This document shows, piece after piece, positions 44,601 through 53,124 of a stretch of DNA of 64,000 nucleotides. How positions within the stretch are numbered: the stretch's first letter is position 1; each line of letters opens with the position of its first letter. The notes under the pieces were generated by a model that made no database searches, was not told the DNA's origin, and saw nothing but the letters and a program-made list of their open reading frames with translations. The translations under genes were made by a program, and so were the position numbers. This stretch comes from Dictyobacter alpinus (GTDB taxonomy: Bacteria; Chloroflexota; Ktedonobacteria; Ktedonobacterales; Ktedonobacteraceae): positions 2,108,001-2,172,000 of the forward strand of contig NZ_BIFT01000001.1 in NCBI RefSeq assembly GCF_003967575.1, in the 5' to 3' direction.

Positions 44601-45440
44601 CTATTTTATACCAATGAAGTGGTATTTAGCCAGGGTGGCCTGACCCTCAGGGGAAAGCAGATAGGTCAGGAAATTCTGAGCTTCGGTGGCCTGGGCCGAG
44701 TTTTTGGTGATGGCGATAGGATAGCTGGCGATCACATTAAATTGATCTGGAATAGTGAGCGTGGTAAGTTTATTTTCTACGGCTGCTGTGACATCGGTTT
44801 GATAGACGATACCTGCATCGGCCTCACCCAACTGGACCTTCTGAACCACGGCTTTGACGTTCTGTTCCTGTGAAACAATGTTGGCCTTCACGCTCCTTTC
44901 ATAATTCGTACCATATTCAGGAGACGTACCCATCTTATCCAGTACCTGTAAGCCATATTTACCGATCGGTACAGCAGGCGCACCTACAACCAGCTTGATG
45001 CCTGACTTCGATAGATCTTTGAGGGATGTGATATGGCCTGGATTAGACTTTGGTAGAATGATGACCAGTTTGTTCTTAGCAAAAACCTTGCTCTCGCCAA
45101 CCACGTCGGCTTTAGCTGCTTTCTGCATATTGGTCTGGTCAGCTGAAGCAAAAATATCAGCGTTAGCACCATTGGTGAGTTGCTGAACCAGGGCCTGTGA
45201 ACCATTGAAATTATAGGTAATATCTACATTGGGATGTGCGTTATGATAGGACGTTTTCAGCGAATTGAAAGATTCTGTCAGGGATGAGGCGGCAAAAATT
45301 TTTAATGAGACCTGCGCTGGAGTAGCCTTCGGACTCGACGGAGCATTGCTTGATGGGGCAGGAGCACTTTCTCCACATGCACTGACGATTATCAATAGCA
45401 CCAGTAGCAACAGGGGAAGCGCGGAACGAAACAATTTCAC
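44601..45440 (-). CDS. modA: Molybdate ABC transporter substrate-binding lipoprotein
   Basis: A 279-residue exported lipoprotein with lipobox VSAC (Cys22). The mature part is ModA-like: LKIFAASSLTESFNSL, then NFNGSQALVQQLTNGANADIFASADQ (oxyanion-binding part) and NIVSQEQNVKAVVQKVQLGEADAGIVYQTDV. It binds molybdate or tungstate outside the membrane and delivers it to ModB. The start is GTG after GAGGAGGT. An operator-like palindrome lies 40 bp upstream. Confidence 0.92.
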   Translation of the reverse strand: MKLFRSALPLLLLVLLIIVSACGESAPAPSSNAPSSPKATPAQVSLKIFAASSLTESFNSLKTSYHNAHPNVDITYNFNGSQALVQQLTNGANADIFASADQTNMQKAAKADVVGESKVFAKNKLVIILPKSNPGHITSLKDLSKSGIKLVVGAPAVPIGKYGLQVLDKMGTSPEYGTNYERSVKANIVSQEQNVKAVVQKVQLGEADAGIVYQTDVTAAVENKLTTLTIPDQFNVIASYPIAITKNSAQATEAQNFLTYLLSPEGQATLAKYHFIGIK

Positions 45441-45479
45441 CAGGGACCTCCTCTTAGCACAACGTTACTTTATGCTTGA

Positions 45480-45498
45480 ATACTCAATAATTGAGTAT
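45480..45498. promoter_or_regulatory. Palindromic operator overlapping the modA -10 box
   Basis: A 19-bp perfect palindrome, ATACTCAATAATTGAGTAT, 40 bp upstream of the modA start. On the minus strand it begins inside the extended -10 TGCTATACT at about 45502-45494. It does not resemble the E. coli ModE site. Likely a repressor operator. Confidence 0.65.
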
Positions 45499-45625
45499 AG
45501 CATAAAATTCAGTATATTTGCATTCTTGTCCAGAACTCAGGTACTATGAATTTTGTTGCAAACACAACCATAAGAAGAAAAACCGTACCCCAGCGACCCC
45601 TCTCCTTCATCACGAACCAGCCCCC

Positions 45626-45892
45626 CGTAGTTACGGCCCTCAGCGGCCGTTTGCCACCCGCCGCAGCGTGGTGGCCCACTATCCCTGCGATCCATTTACC
45701 TCTTGCCAGACACGTTCCCCCACGCGGTGCCCAAAAGAGACTTTCCCATGAATGCACAGTGCAGGGCCGCCCAGCGGCATCGCGGGGCAACCCTCTCTAC
45801 CCGAGGAAACAACTATAGGGGAGCCGAACAGGCTGGATACAAGGCCACCACGCTGCGGCAGGTGGCAAGCGACCGCTGAGGGTCGCAGCTAC
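45626..45892. repeat. Element with 51-bp imperfect terminal inverted repeats
   Basis: Left arm 45626-45676, right arm 45842-45892; they match except at about six positions. The shared core reads CGTAGxTxCGxCCCTCAGCG, then TTGCCACCxGCCGCAGCGTG and GTGGCC. The 165-bp interior has no coding frame. It has the form of a small non-autonomous inverted-repeat element between modA and the TPR gene. Confidence 0.7.
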
Positions 45893-45894
45893 GA

Positions 45895-47646
45895 TCAGGC
45901 GAGATCTCGTGAGAGACTTTCGCGTGCCTGCTGAATGTGCTGCTGTACGTCCTGGATCTGTACAGGCAGATGTAAGGCTTGAAAGCCGCGTAGGGCCGCT
46001 TCGTAACAGGCTAATGCCTGACGGATATTATGCTGTTGATCTCCACGAGTGAGATTAGCATAGGACTGTCCCAGGAAGTATTTATTCTGTGACCATTCTA
46101 ATAAGGCGGTTTCATAGGTCTGGATCTGTAAGGATTCTTCGAAGCTGGCGATGGCTCGCTCCAGATAACCCTGGTGTGTGCCGCGCGCTAGCTTCCAGTA
46201 GGTCTGGCCCAGATTACCCTGTGTCGCGGCCCATTCGTCCTGCATGTTCTCACGGGCATATACCAGCAAAGCGGCACGGTAACAGGAGAGGGCTTGCTGC
46301 AAGTGCAGTTCTGGATCATCGCTGTGTACATCTTTATAGGCATTACCAAGATTGCTCTGGGTCCTCGCCCATTCATAGGGTGTATCCTTGCGATTATAGA
46401 CCTGGAGGGCCGATTCAAAGGAAATAATGGCCTTCTGTAGATTGGCCTGCTGCTCCTGGTTATCCTTGGGTTGCACGAGCAGATAGACATGACCCAGATT
46501 ATAATGCACATTAGCCCAGGCCAGTGGATGCTGCGCAAAAGTATAAATATCCAGTACAGCCTCAAAGCAAATGATGGCCTGGCGCAACTGGGACTGCTCG
46601 TTGCCTTCGGGCATGTCCAGATAGGTCAATCCAAGCATATTGGTGGTTTTGGCCCATTCAGAGGGATAGAATTCGCGTGTATAGACTTCCAAGGCCGCGC
46701 GAAAACAGACGACGGCCTGCTCTAAACGGGACTGCTCATTGCCGCTCGACATGAGATTATAAGTGATACCAAGATTGGTGTAGATCGAGGCCCAATCCAG
46801 GGGCATGTGCTCCCGAGTATAGATACTCAGGGCAGCTTGATAACAGTCCACAGCATGGTGCAGGCTGGCTTCGCTCTCATCACCTGGCATATTGCGATAG
46901 GCGTTCCCCATACTTTGCATGGTGTTGGCCCATAAGTCGGGATGTAACTCATAGGTGTTGACCTGGAGGGCCGCCTGGTAATGGGTGATGGAGCGCTCCA
47001 GATTGGTTTGACGTTCCCCTCCTGGCAAGAACGCATACACGTTGGCCAGGCTGTATTGCGTCATTGCCCATTCCTCAGGCGCAGACTCAGGAGTATAGAC
47101 GCGCAATGCGGACTCATAACAAGCAACCGCTTTGCGTAATGTGGCATAGCGATCATCTGTAGGTAGCAAGCAATACAGATTACCCAGATTATACTGTGTC
47201 TGGGCCCACGGTTCAGGAAACCTCTCAAAGGTATAGACCTCAAGACAAGATTGCAAGCAAGCTAATGCCTTGAAGAGTAAGGGACGCCGATTGCTTCCCA
47301 ACATTTGAAGATACGTAAGGGCTAACTCATATTGGGTTTGAGCCCGATCTACAGCGTATTCTTCGCTAGTAAACACTTCCAGGGAGGCCTGAAAAGCGGC
47401 CAGAGCTTTACTCAAATACTGCTGACGATCATGCATCAGACCGCGATATGCCATACCCAATTGCTGCTGGGTTCTGGCCCATTCGATAGGTGTGGTTTGT
47501 AATGAATAAAGATTAAGGGCTCTTTGAAAACAGGCAATCGCCTGCTCTAAATTAGCCTGCTGATCTCCAGTTGAAGTATTACGATAGGTCATACCCAATG
47601 TATATTGAGTATCAGCGGCTGTACGCCACTCATTGTCATCTTTCAT
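45895..47646 (-). CDS. TPR protein with 12 consecutive repeats
   Basis: A 583-residue protein made almost entirely of 12 tandem TPR units of about 46 residues. The consensus of a unit is EWAxTQxNLGxxYxxLPxGD followed by xxxLExAIxCYxxALxVYT and ExxP. Units near the middle are the most regular. No signal or membrane helix is visible; it is probably a cytoplasmic scaffold. The next gene upstream is an XRE-TPR regulator on the same strand, 144 bp apart, suggesting a linked function. A CHAT or kinase domain, common with such arrays, is missing. Confidence 0.85.
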   Translation of the reverse strand: MKDDNEWRTAADTQYTLGMTYRNTSTGDQQANLEQAIACFQRALNLYSLQTTPIEWARTQQQLGMAYRGLMHDRQQYLSKALAAFQASLEVFTSEEYAVDRAQTQYELALTYLQMLGSNRRPLLFKALACLQSCLEVYTFERFPEPWAQTQYNLGNLYCLLPTDDRYATLRKAVACYESALRVYTPESAPEEWAMTQYSLANVYAFLPGGERQTNLERSITHYQAALQVNTYELHPDLWANTMQSMGNAYRNMPGDESEASLHHAVDCYQAALSIYTREHMPLDWASIYTNLGITYNLMSSGNEQSRLEQAVVCFRAALEVYTREFYPSEWAKTTNMLGLTYLDMPEGNEQSQLRQAIICFEAVLDIYTFAQHPLAWANVHYNLGHVYLLVQPKDNQEQQANLQKAIISFESALQVYNRKDTPYEWARTQSNLGNAYKDVHSDDPELHLQQALSCYRAALLVYARENMQDEWAATQGNLGQTYWKLARGTHQGYLERAIASFEESLQIQTYETALLEWSQNKYFLGQSYANLTRGDQQHNIRQALACYEAALRGFQALHLPVQIQDVQQHIQQARESLSRDLA

Positions 47647-47789
47647 TCCGAAATAACATCCTGCATGTGAAAAAGGAGGGACACCTCCAGGAGCGCGTTA
47701 TGTGCCTAAAACTAAAAACTTCTCATATGGATTGTATGTTGTGCCTTGCTGCTTGTCAACCACAATAGCTCTACTAATAATGTTAAGGC

Positions 47790-48980
47790 TCAGTTTTGAA
47801 AGAGAGCGGCCAGAGCCTTAACACGCGGCTCCTGACCCCAGATCGCCAGCATATGCTCGTACAAAGCATAAATCTCGCTGAAGGCCAGATCACTATTAAT
47901 GGCCAGGGCGGCCCTGGTTGCGGCCTCAAGATAAATACAACATTGAATCATATTGCCAAGCACCAGGGAGGTATAGGCACGATACTTGAGGAACTCCGCA
48001 CGCATCCGTTCTGAAGGAACCGGCTTAAGTTCATCAACCTGTGAGAAAGCCTCCCAGGCTAGTCTAGGCTGCCCCAGTCGGAGAAAGACCAGACCTTGAT
48101 ACAAATAAAGCATGGAATGATCGCATTGCGCATAGGACATACAGGCATCTTCCTCTGGCTTTTCAGGGAAGACCGCAATTGCCAGCTTCAAAAACTGCAA
48201 CGCCTCAGTCTCACGTCCCATGGCGGCTTGAATCTCGGCCAGACCAGCGAAAATCCAGCTATGCAGGGCCGGCGAGATCAAATCATTATTGATGTTAATA
48301 CAATGCAGCGCTTCATTAAATGCATTGAGGGCCGCCCCAATCCGCTTGCGCGCCGAATAGATATTAGCCAGGCGGATCTGGGCTGCAACATAAAGATTCC
48401 AATCCTTGGCCAGCTGGCTATAGACTAAAGCCTGGGTACCATTGGCCTGTGCAGACGTGAAATCCCCACGCTGCAGGTCCAATAACGCGAGCAACTGATA
48501 GACCTGCGACATTAAACTGGCCGCCGTTTTCTGCTCGGGCCCTGGTGTGAGGGTAGGTTTAATTAAGCGCGTGACATAGGTTGGTACCAGGCTCTCTAGC
48601 TCACGTTGTCCACCAGCCATGTACCACTGCCAGCATGAATTGAGGCCCAGCGACCACGTTGTCAGCAGAGCCGAAAGATCATGTTCAGCCTCGCTGGTTA
48701 CTCCATTATCCTCTTCTCGCTGATCATCATGGACCGAAGCCTTGGGGGGGGCGGCATCCTTCACCTGAACCGACGACATCTGTGCAGCAAAGCCAAGCTC
48801 GGCAGGTGACATCTCGAAGATTGTACATAAAGCTTGTAGTGAAGAATGACGAGGAGTCTGGATGCCGGCTTCCCAACGAATATAGGTATGACGACTAACT
48901 CCAACTTGCTTACTCACAAAATCAGGGGTCCAGCACTTCTGCATGCGAACCGATTTCAGCATACCATTCTGTTTGTCCAT
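47790..48980 (-). CDS. XRE-type regulator with TPR-like C-terminal domain
   Basis: A 397-residue regulator. Residues 6-60 carry an XRE helix-turn-helix (TPDFVSKQVGVSRHTYIRWEAGIQTP). The rest is all-helical, with TPR-like repeats (for example FTSAQANGTQALVYSQLAKDW, GAALNAFNEALHCINI, ALQFLKLAIAVFP), a form common in Chloroflexota and Streptomyces, sometimes as peptide-sensing regulators. The ATG at 48980 follows GAGGA. It lies upstream of the 12-repeat TPR gene and may control it. Confidence 0.85.
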   Translation of the reverse strand: MDKQNGMLKSVRMQKCWTPDFVSKQVGVSRHTYIRWEAGIQTPRHSSLQALCTIFEMSPAELGFAAQMSSVQVKDAAPPKASVHDDQREEDNGVTSEAEHDLSALLTTWSLGLNSCWQWYMAGGQRELESLVPTYVTRLIKPTLTPGPEQKTAASLMSQVYQLLALLDLQRGDFTSAQANGTQALVYSQLAKDWNLYVAAQIRLANIYSARKRIGAALNAFNEALHCININNDLISPALHSWIFAGLAEIQAAMGRETEALQFLKLAIAVFPEKPEEDACMSYAQCDHSMLYLYQGLVFLRLGQPRLAWEAFSQVDELKPVPSERMRAEFLKYRAYTSLVLGNMIQCCIYLEAATRAALAINSDLAFSEIYALYEHMLAIWGQEPRVKALAALFQN

Positions 48981-49321
48981 ATTTTCCTCAACCACACCTG
49001 ATTACCTCTATCTTGCTTCAATGCCATGTAAAACGCTATGCCTGATGTGTGTACCCCCTCTGTGGAGGGATCAGGTTGTCCATGGCGTTATGTAAGAACC
49101 TATCTCTTCTTTCTATACACCAGGAAGCAAATTGGTAGAATATGTACTTTATTATAATCATAGGATGATGTCACTCTGAAAATGTGACTAATTTAAATGA
49201 CGCCACAAAAATCCCATTACAAAAAATCTGGTAGTTACTATACTATATATACTAGTAAAGATCTTTCTATAGCGCAAAATTGATTCATTCTGCCCAGGGC
49301 TTTTTAATTTTCCTCTTCCTG

Positions 49322-49334
49322 GCGCCTACGGCGC
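49322..49334. repeat. Short GCGCC-N3-GGCGC palindrome
   Basis: GCGCCTACGGCGC, five bases before the 62-bp palindrome. Same type as at 27141, 44553 and 50727. Confidence 0.7.
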
Positions 49335-49339
49335 CGGAG

Positions 49340-49401
49340 TCTGGTGTGGTGTGTGTTCTGTGGGCGGCCGCGGCCGCCCACAGAACACACACCACACCAG
49401 A
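49340..49401. repeat. 62-bp perfect palindrome
   Basis: Positions 49340-49370 are exactly complementary to 49371-49401 with no loop, centred on GGGCGGCCGCGGCCGCCC. The outer part is a GT-rich stretch (TCTGGTGTGGTGTGTGTTCT). Loop-free perfect palindromes of this length are normally unstable. Confidence 0.9.
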
Positions 49402-49684
49402 AATACTCTGTATATGATTTGCCTGACAGTTACTCCCGGCTGAAAATGAAAAAGCCCTGCATTCTGCTGGTTAAGAAACCGGATGAAAAACAGAGGAGAA
49501 TCCATTTTTCGCAACCAGATCATTACCGGAATTAGCTGGCCTTAAAGGTATAATAAGAATATTATTAGATTGTAATCATACCCTAATATTCGACATCGTC
49601 AAACTTTTTACATGTCTATTTCCGTGTATATAATAATATCTCTTATTGTATAACCTTTTAAGAATCAGGAAAGGGGAAGATTGT

Positions 49685-50530
49685 ATGAAGGGTTCACTGT
49701 TCTGTAACACGTTTCTTCGCCGCATTTGTGTATTAATGGTAATATTTTTTCTGTTTGGACTCTACACTATTGCTAGTGGCTCTACACCACATGCGTTTGC
49801 GGATACAGATACATCATATGTACGTGTCATTCATGCTTCTCCGTATGTTGGTACCGCTGATGTATTTGTCGATGGAAAACCGTTCTTAAACAGCTTCCAA
49901 TTCGCCTCTATTACAGATTATGCGGCTCTACCATCCGGCAATCATAAGGTGCAAATCGCACTGGTAGGAAAAGGCATTAATGCATCCGCGCTCAGCAAGA
50001 CGCTTCCTGTTGAAGCCGGAAAAGCATATACGATTGCGGCCGTGGGTGAAAAACCTGATGCTTTGAATCTACAGGTTTTTGTGGATGATAATCAGGTCGT
50101 GAGTAATCGCGCTAAAGTACGCATCTATCACCTGATTCCAGATGCCAGCAAAGTGGATGTCTCCATTGGTGAGGATGACAAGATTACCGGTATGGATTAT
50201 GAAGATGATAGCCCATACACTACGGTTGATACCGGCCCTTGTACATTCACATTCACAGTACCACAGACGAATAAGACGTTGTCCATCCCAAAAGTACTGG
50301 AAGCAAATACGGTGACAAGTGTTTTCGCTGTCGGTATGCTTGATGGCGATCCTAAAGCCCAGTTAGTAACGGCAACAGCAAAGGGAATTCCTGGCTTGCC
50401 ACAAACTGGAGCCCCACCAGTCCTGGCAGATTTTGCCACTCCGGTTCCCGCCATCTGGCTGCTGGTTATGACAATGTTAGCCATGATTGGACTTGGTGTA
50501 GGGCGGCATGTGCAGCAGCGCAGGGCATAG
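49685..50530 (+). CDS. DUF4397 surface protein with LPQTG anchor
   Basis: A 281-residue exported protein. The signal helix is in the first 40 residues (RRICVLMVIFFLFGLYTIASG). The mature part is DUF4397 (YVRVIHASPYVGTADVFVDG, then YAALPSGNHKVQIAL, VRIYHLIPDASKVDVSI), with about one and a half domain copies. The C terminus has the sortase pattern: LPQTG, then a hydrophobic stretch (IWLLVMTMLAMIGLGVG) and a basic tail (RHVQQRRA). It is predicted to be displayed on the cell wall. The ATG at 49685 follows AGGAAAGGGGAAG. Confidence 0.88.
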   Translation: MKGSLFCNTFLRRICVLMVIFFLFGLYTIASGSTPHAFADTDTSYVRVIHASPYVGTADVFVDGKPFLNSFQFASITDYAALPSGNHKVQIALVGKGINASALSKTLPVEAGKAYTIAAVGEKPDALNLQVFVDDNQVVSNRAKVRIYHLIPDASKVDVSIGEDDKITGMDYEDDSPYTTVDTGPCTFTFTVPQTNKTLSIPKVLEANTVTSVFAVGMLDGDPKAQLVTATAKGIPGLPQTGAPPVLADFATPVPAIWLLVMTMLAMIGLGVGRHVQQRRA

Positions 50531-50661
50531 TCTGATTTTGTTGGTGATTTTCTTGTCTTGCTAGCTCTGCTGGTCACTCTATGTTAGAGATAGTGGTTGT
50601 TTCCCACTCTTATTGTGGAGTGTGCAGCTAGCCGCACGCGGGCCCTGAAGGGCCTAGCCTC

Positions 50662-50718
50662 TTTTACGTGTAGTGTCAAAAAATGAGCACAGCTCATTTT
50701 TTGACACTACACGTAAAA
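50662..50718. repeat. 27-bp perfect palindrome, T-left/A-right
   Basis: Arms 50662-50688 and 50692-50718 are perfect complements around a 3-base loop (ACA). The left arm begins with T4 and the right ends in A4, opposite to a terminator. Confidence 0.85.
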
Positions 50719-50726
50719 CCGTTGAA

Positions 50727-51060
50727 GCGCCTCTGGCGCCCTGACAATTTCAATCAAGGGGGCGTGAAATCCCTGGTTCACCCACCGATGTTTGCGCGCC
50801 TCTGGCGCCATGACAGTTTTATTCAGGGGGGGGCGTGAAATCCCTGGTTCACCTACTGGTGTTTGCGCGCCTCTGGCGCCATGACAGTTTTATTCAGGGG
50901 GAGCGTGAAATCCCTGGTTCATCCATCGGTTTTTGAGCGCCTCTGGCGCCATGACAGTTTTATTCAGGGGGGGCGTGAAATCCCTGGTTCACCCATTGGT
51001 TTTTGAGCGCATCTGGTACCATGACAACCTTCTATTCAGGGTGGCGTGAAATCGGGTGCC
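50727..51060. repeat. Tandem array, five units of about 70 bp
   Basis: Unit starts are 50727, 50796, 50867, 50937 and 51007; the fifth is partial and its end merges into the palindrome. Each unit opens with GCGCCTCTGGCGCC (degenerate in the last) and contains a G-run followed by GCGTGAAATCCCTGGTTCA. Spacers between repeats are themselves conserved, so it is not a CRISPR. Confidence 0.85.
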
Positions 51061-51096
51061 AGGCACCCGATTTCACGCCACCCTGAATAGAAGGTT
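51026..51096. repeat. 35-bp perfect palindrome
   Basis: Arms 51026-51060 and 51062-51096 are perfect complements around a single base. The arm contains the conserved GTGGCGTGAAATC of the tandem units, so one half was built from the last unit. Confidence 0.85.
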
Positions 51097-51290
51097 GGGC
51101 CCTTCAGGGCCCGCGTGTGGCTGGTCATATGTTCCTCGGTAAAAGCGAGATCCAACCCAACGACAAAAGTCACTCGGAATGATCGTTTTTACCCGTGTGC
51201 GGCAGGACATACTTCTAATCTGTTAAGGAACATGTTATATATATATAGGGCTTAAAATCATCGTATTGGTTTGCGCATGAGAGGTGTTGT

Positions 51291-52913
51291 GTGCTGCAAG
51301 AACAACAGGCGCTTCCCGTAGGAGCAACCATCCAGGATCCTTCGGGAGAACGTTACATCATAGAAACGCTGTTGGGGCAGGGGGGCTTTAGCGCCGTCTA
51401 TCTTATCCGAACACGGCGTTCCAAACAAGAGTATTATGCTCTTAAAGAAATTATTGATCCAGATAGTGAGGAACGAAATCACCTGACATTTGAAGCCAGT
51501 CTGTTGCAACGTCTCTCCCATCGGTCACTACCCAAAGTATATCAGGTCTTTGAGGATACTAGTCTCAATCGTACATATATGCTTATGGATTATGTGCAGG
51601 GCAGGGACCTAGAACAACTGCGCCGTGATCAGCCTGAGAAACGTTTCTCACTGGCTCTGGCCCTGACTTTGCTTACACCAATCGTGGATGCATTGACTTA
51701 TCTCCATACCCAGGAGACACCCATTATCCATCGAGATATTAAGCCGTCAAATATCATTGTTCCCCAGGGGAGCGGCGAGACCGTGCTGGTGGATTTTGGA
51801 CTGGCGAAAGAATATGTCGAGGATAAAACTACCAGCGTTTTTCGTTTCGGCACACCCGGCTATGCCTCTCCTGAACAATATGGACAGGGCACCAATCTAC
51901 GCACAGATATTTATGCTCTGGGGGCGACGCTCTACACCTTGTTAACAGGAAAAGTACCAACCGATGCGCTTACCCGTACAGTAGGACAACACCTGAGAGA
52001 TCCATTGGAACCAGCCCATCAAATTTGTCCTCAGGTCTCCATCAATGTGTCAAAAGTGATTGAAAAGGCAATGAGTATACGGGTTAAGGATCGCTATGCA
52101 TCGGTTGAAGAGTTCTGGCAAGCCTTAAGTATCGCTGCCATGCAACCAGAAATTGATCCTATCAGTAAGGCCCTGACCCATAAGCAGCCAGTCCTCACCG
52201 AACAAGATATTCAGGTGCTCACGAATAGCCGCAAGCAGGTTGATGTCAAAAAGGTTATCAGCCAACCACAACCTCAAAGTAGCAAAAAACTTGCCAGGGC
52301 TCATGTCTATGTGGATGGGAAGAATCACCTTCAACAGAGAATCCTCTTCGGCCTGCTGGCCTTGATTCTGGTTGGCGTTGCGGTAGAATTAGTACTAATG
52401 AGCACGGTCTGGCGTCAACAACCGCCAGCGGCAACAAACACACAACAAACACAGGGCAATAATTATTATGGGCCTGATCCTAATCGCCCACCACCTCCTG
52501 ATGGTGATCACCATGGAGGACCATGTGACCCACCCACTGCTGCCCCTCCTGAGTATATCAGTGGTGCTCTCATGTCTTCATGCTATAGTGGAAATTTACA
52601 TCATTTAGGGCTTGCTCTGAACAAAACGGCTTTCCAATTGCAGACTATTCGGCAAACTCCTGATGGCAATATTAGTGGCCAATTTCACACTGCGGGTCAA
52701 GCGGGACCATTTAAAGGGACCATTACTACAGCGGGCGCGGTCAATATTACGGTCACCTTAACCTCTGGGGAAATTATGAAACTTACTTGTCACACCTACA
52801 TTGGTGGTAATCTGGCAGGGGGAAATTTTGCGACGTATACTGATGCAACCGAGAAGGTTAAAGAAGATTATGGCGATTGGACAGCAGACATAGAGAGAGA
52901 TAATAATCATTAA
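51291..52913 (+). CDS. Membrane Ser/Thr protein kinase, PknB-like
   Basis: A 540-residue kinase. The domain (about 12-275) has LLGQGGFSAVYL, the ATP lysine in YALKE, the catalytic loop IIHRDIKPSN, DFGLAKEY and LGTPGYASPEQYG-like FGTPGYASPEQYG. A linker leads to one membrane helix (about 350-370, LFGLLALILVGVAVELVLM), then an external part of about 170 residues, first Pro/Gly-rich (PPPPDGDHHGGP) and then a beta-rich fold (ISGQFHTAGQAGPFKG, INVTVTLTSG-like). The start is GTG at 51291 after GAGAGGT. It probably senses an outside signal; the catalytic histidine is present, unlike in the kinase at 12345. Confidence 0.9.
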   Translation: MLQEQQALPVGATIQDPSGERYIIETLLGQGGFSAVYLIRTRRSKQEYYALKEIIDPDSEERNHLTFEASLLQRLSHRSLPKVYQVFEDTSLNRTYMLMDYVQGRDLEQLRRDQPEKRFSLALALTLLTPIVDALTYLHTQETPIIHRDIKPSNIIVPQGSGETVLVDFGLAKEYVEDKTTSVFRFGTPGYASPEQYGQGTNLRTDIYALGATLYTLLTGKVPTDALTRTVGQHLRDPLEPAHQICPQVSINVSKVIEKAMSIRVKDRYASVEEFWQALSIAAMQPEIDPISKALTHKQPVLTEQDIQVLTNSRKQVDVKKVISQPQPQSSKKLARAHVYVDGKNHLQQRILFGLLALILVGVAVELVLMSTVWRQQPPAATNTQQTQGNNYYGPDPNRPPPPDGDHHGGPCDPPTAAPPEYISGALMSSCYSGNLHHLGLALNKTAFQLQTIRQTPDGNISGQFHTAGQAGPFKGTITTAGAVNITVTLTSGEIMKLTCHTYIGGNLAGGNFATYTDATEKVKEDYGDWTADIERDNNH

Positions 52914-53055
52914 TACAGCACGAAAATTTTGGGTAGTGCAGTAAGTAACGAGCATATTACCATAGACAAACACTTGCAAAAGGCTATTAGTGACGGGATA
53001 AAGCGGCAAAGCTAAGAAATAACGGCGATCCCGACAGAATACAGCCAAAATTGTC

Positions 53056-53085
53056 TTGACATCAGGTGAGCTACTGATGTATTAT
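53056..53085 (+). promoter_or_regulatory. Promoter of tRNA-Leu(TAG)
   Basis: TTGACA (53056-53061), an 18-bp spacer and TATTAT (53080-53085), 39 bp before the tRNA gene. Confidence 0.75.
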
Positions 53086-53124
53086 CCACAAGTGGAGATC
53101 ATAGTCTCCTATCCGTAGTAACAG

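Larger units (their letters stand above)
48981..49684. other. Long intergenic region with a palindrome
   Basis: 704 bp with no protein-like frame. It contains the perfect palindrome at 49340-49401, the GCGCC-type palindrome at 49322 and the promoter of the DUF4397 gene. An A+T-rich tract with many short T/A repeats lies at 49120-49270. Confidence 0.4.
50630..51122. repeat. Inverted-repeat-bounded element with 70-bp tandem repeats
   Basis: Ends AGCCGCACGCGGGCCCTGAA at 50630 and its complement near 51098-51122 match over 25 bp with one mismatch. Inside are a palindrome (50662-50718), five tandem units of about 70 bp (starts 50727, 50796, 50867, 50937, 51007), and a second palindrome (51026-51096). 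Units share GCGCCTCTGGCGCC and GTGAAATCCCTGGTTCA. It has no coding frame. Confidence 0.8.

Noticed and set aside
45480..45498. ModE-type molybdate operator
   Set aside because: The palindrome does not match the TATAT-rich ModE site, so it is listed only as an unidentified operator.
50727..51060. CRISPR array
   Set aside because: The whole 70-bp unit is conserved between copies; there are no variable spacers and no cas genes.
53082..53090. TTATCCACA DnaA box upstream of tRNA-Leu(TAG)
   Set aside because: It overlaps the -10 box of the tRNA promoter and is alone, so a chance match is more likely.
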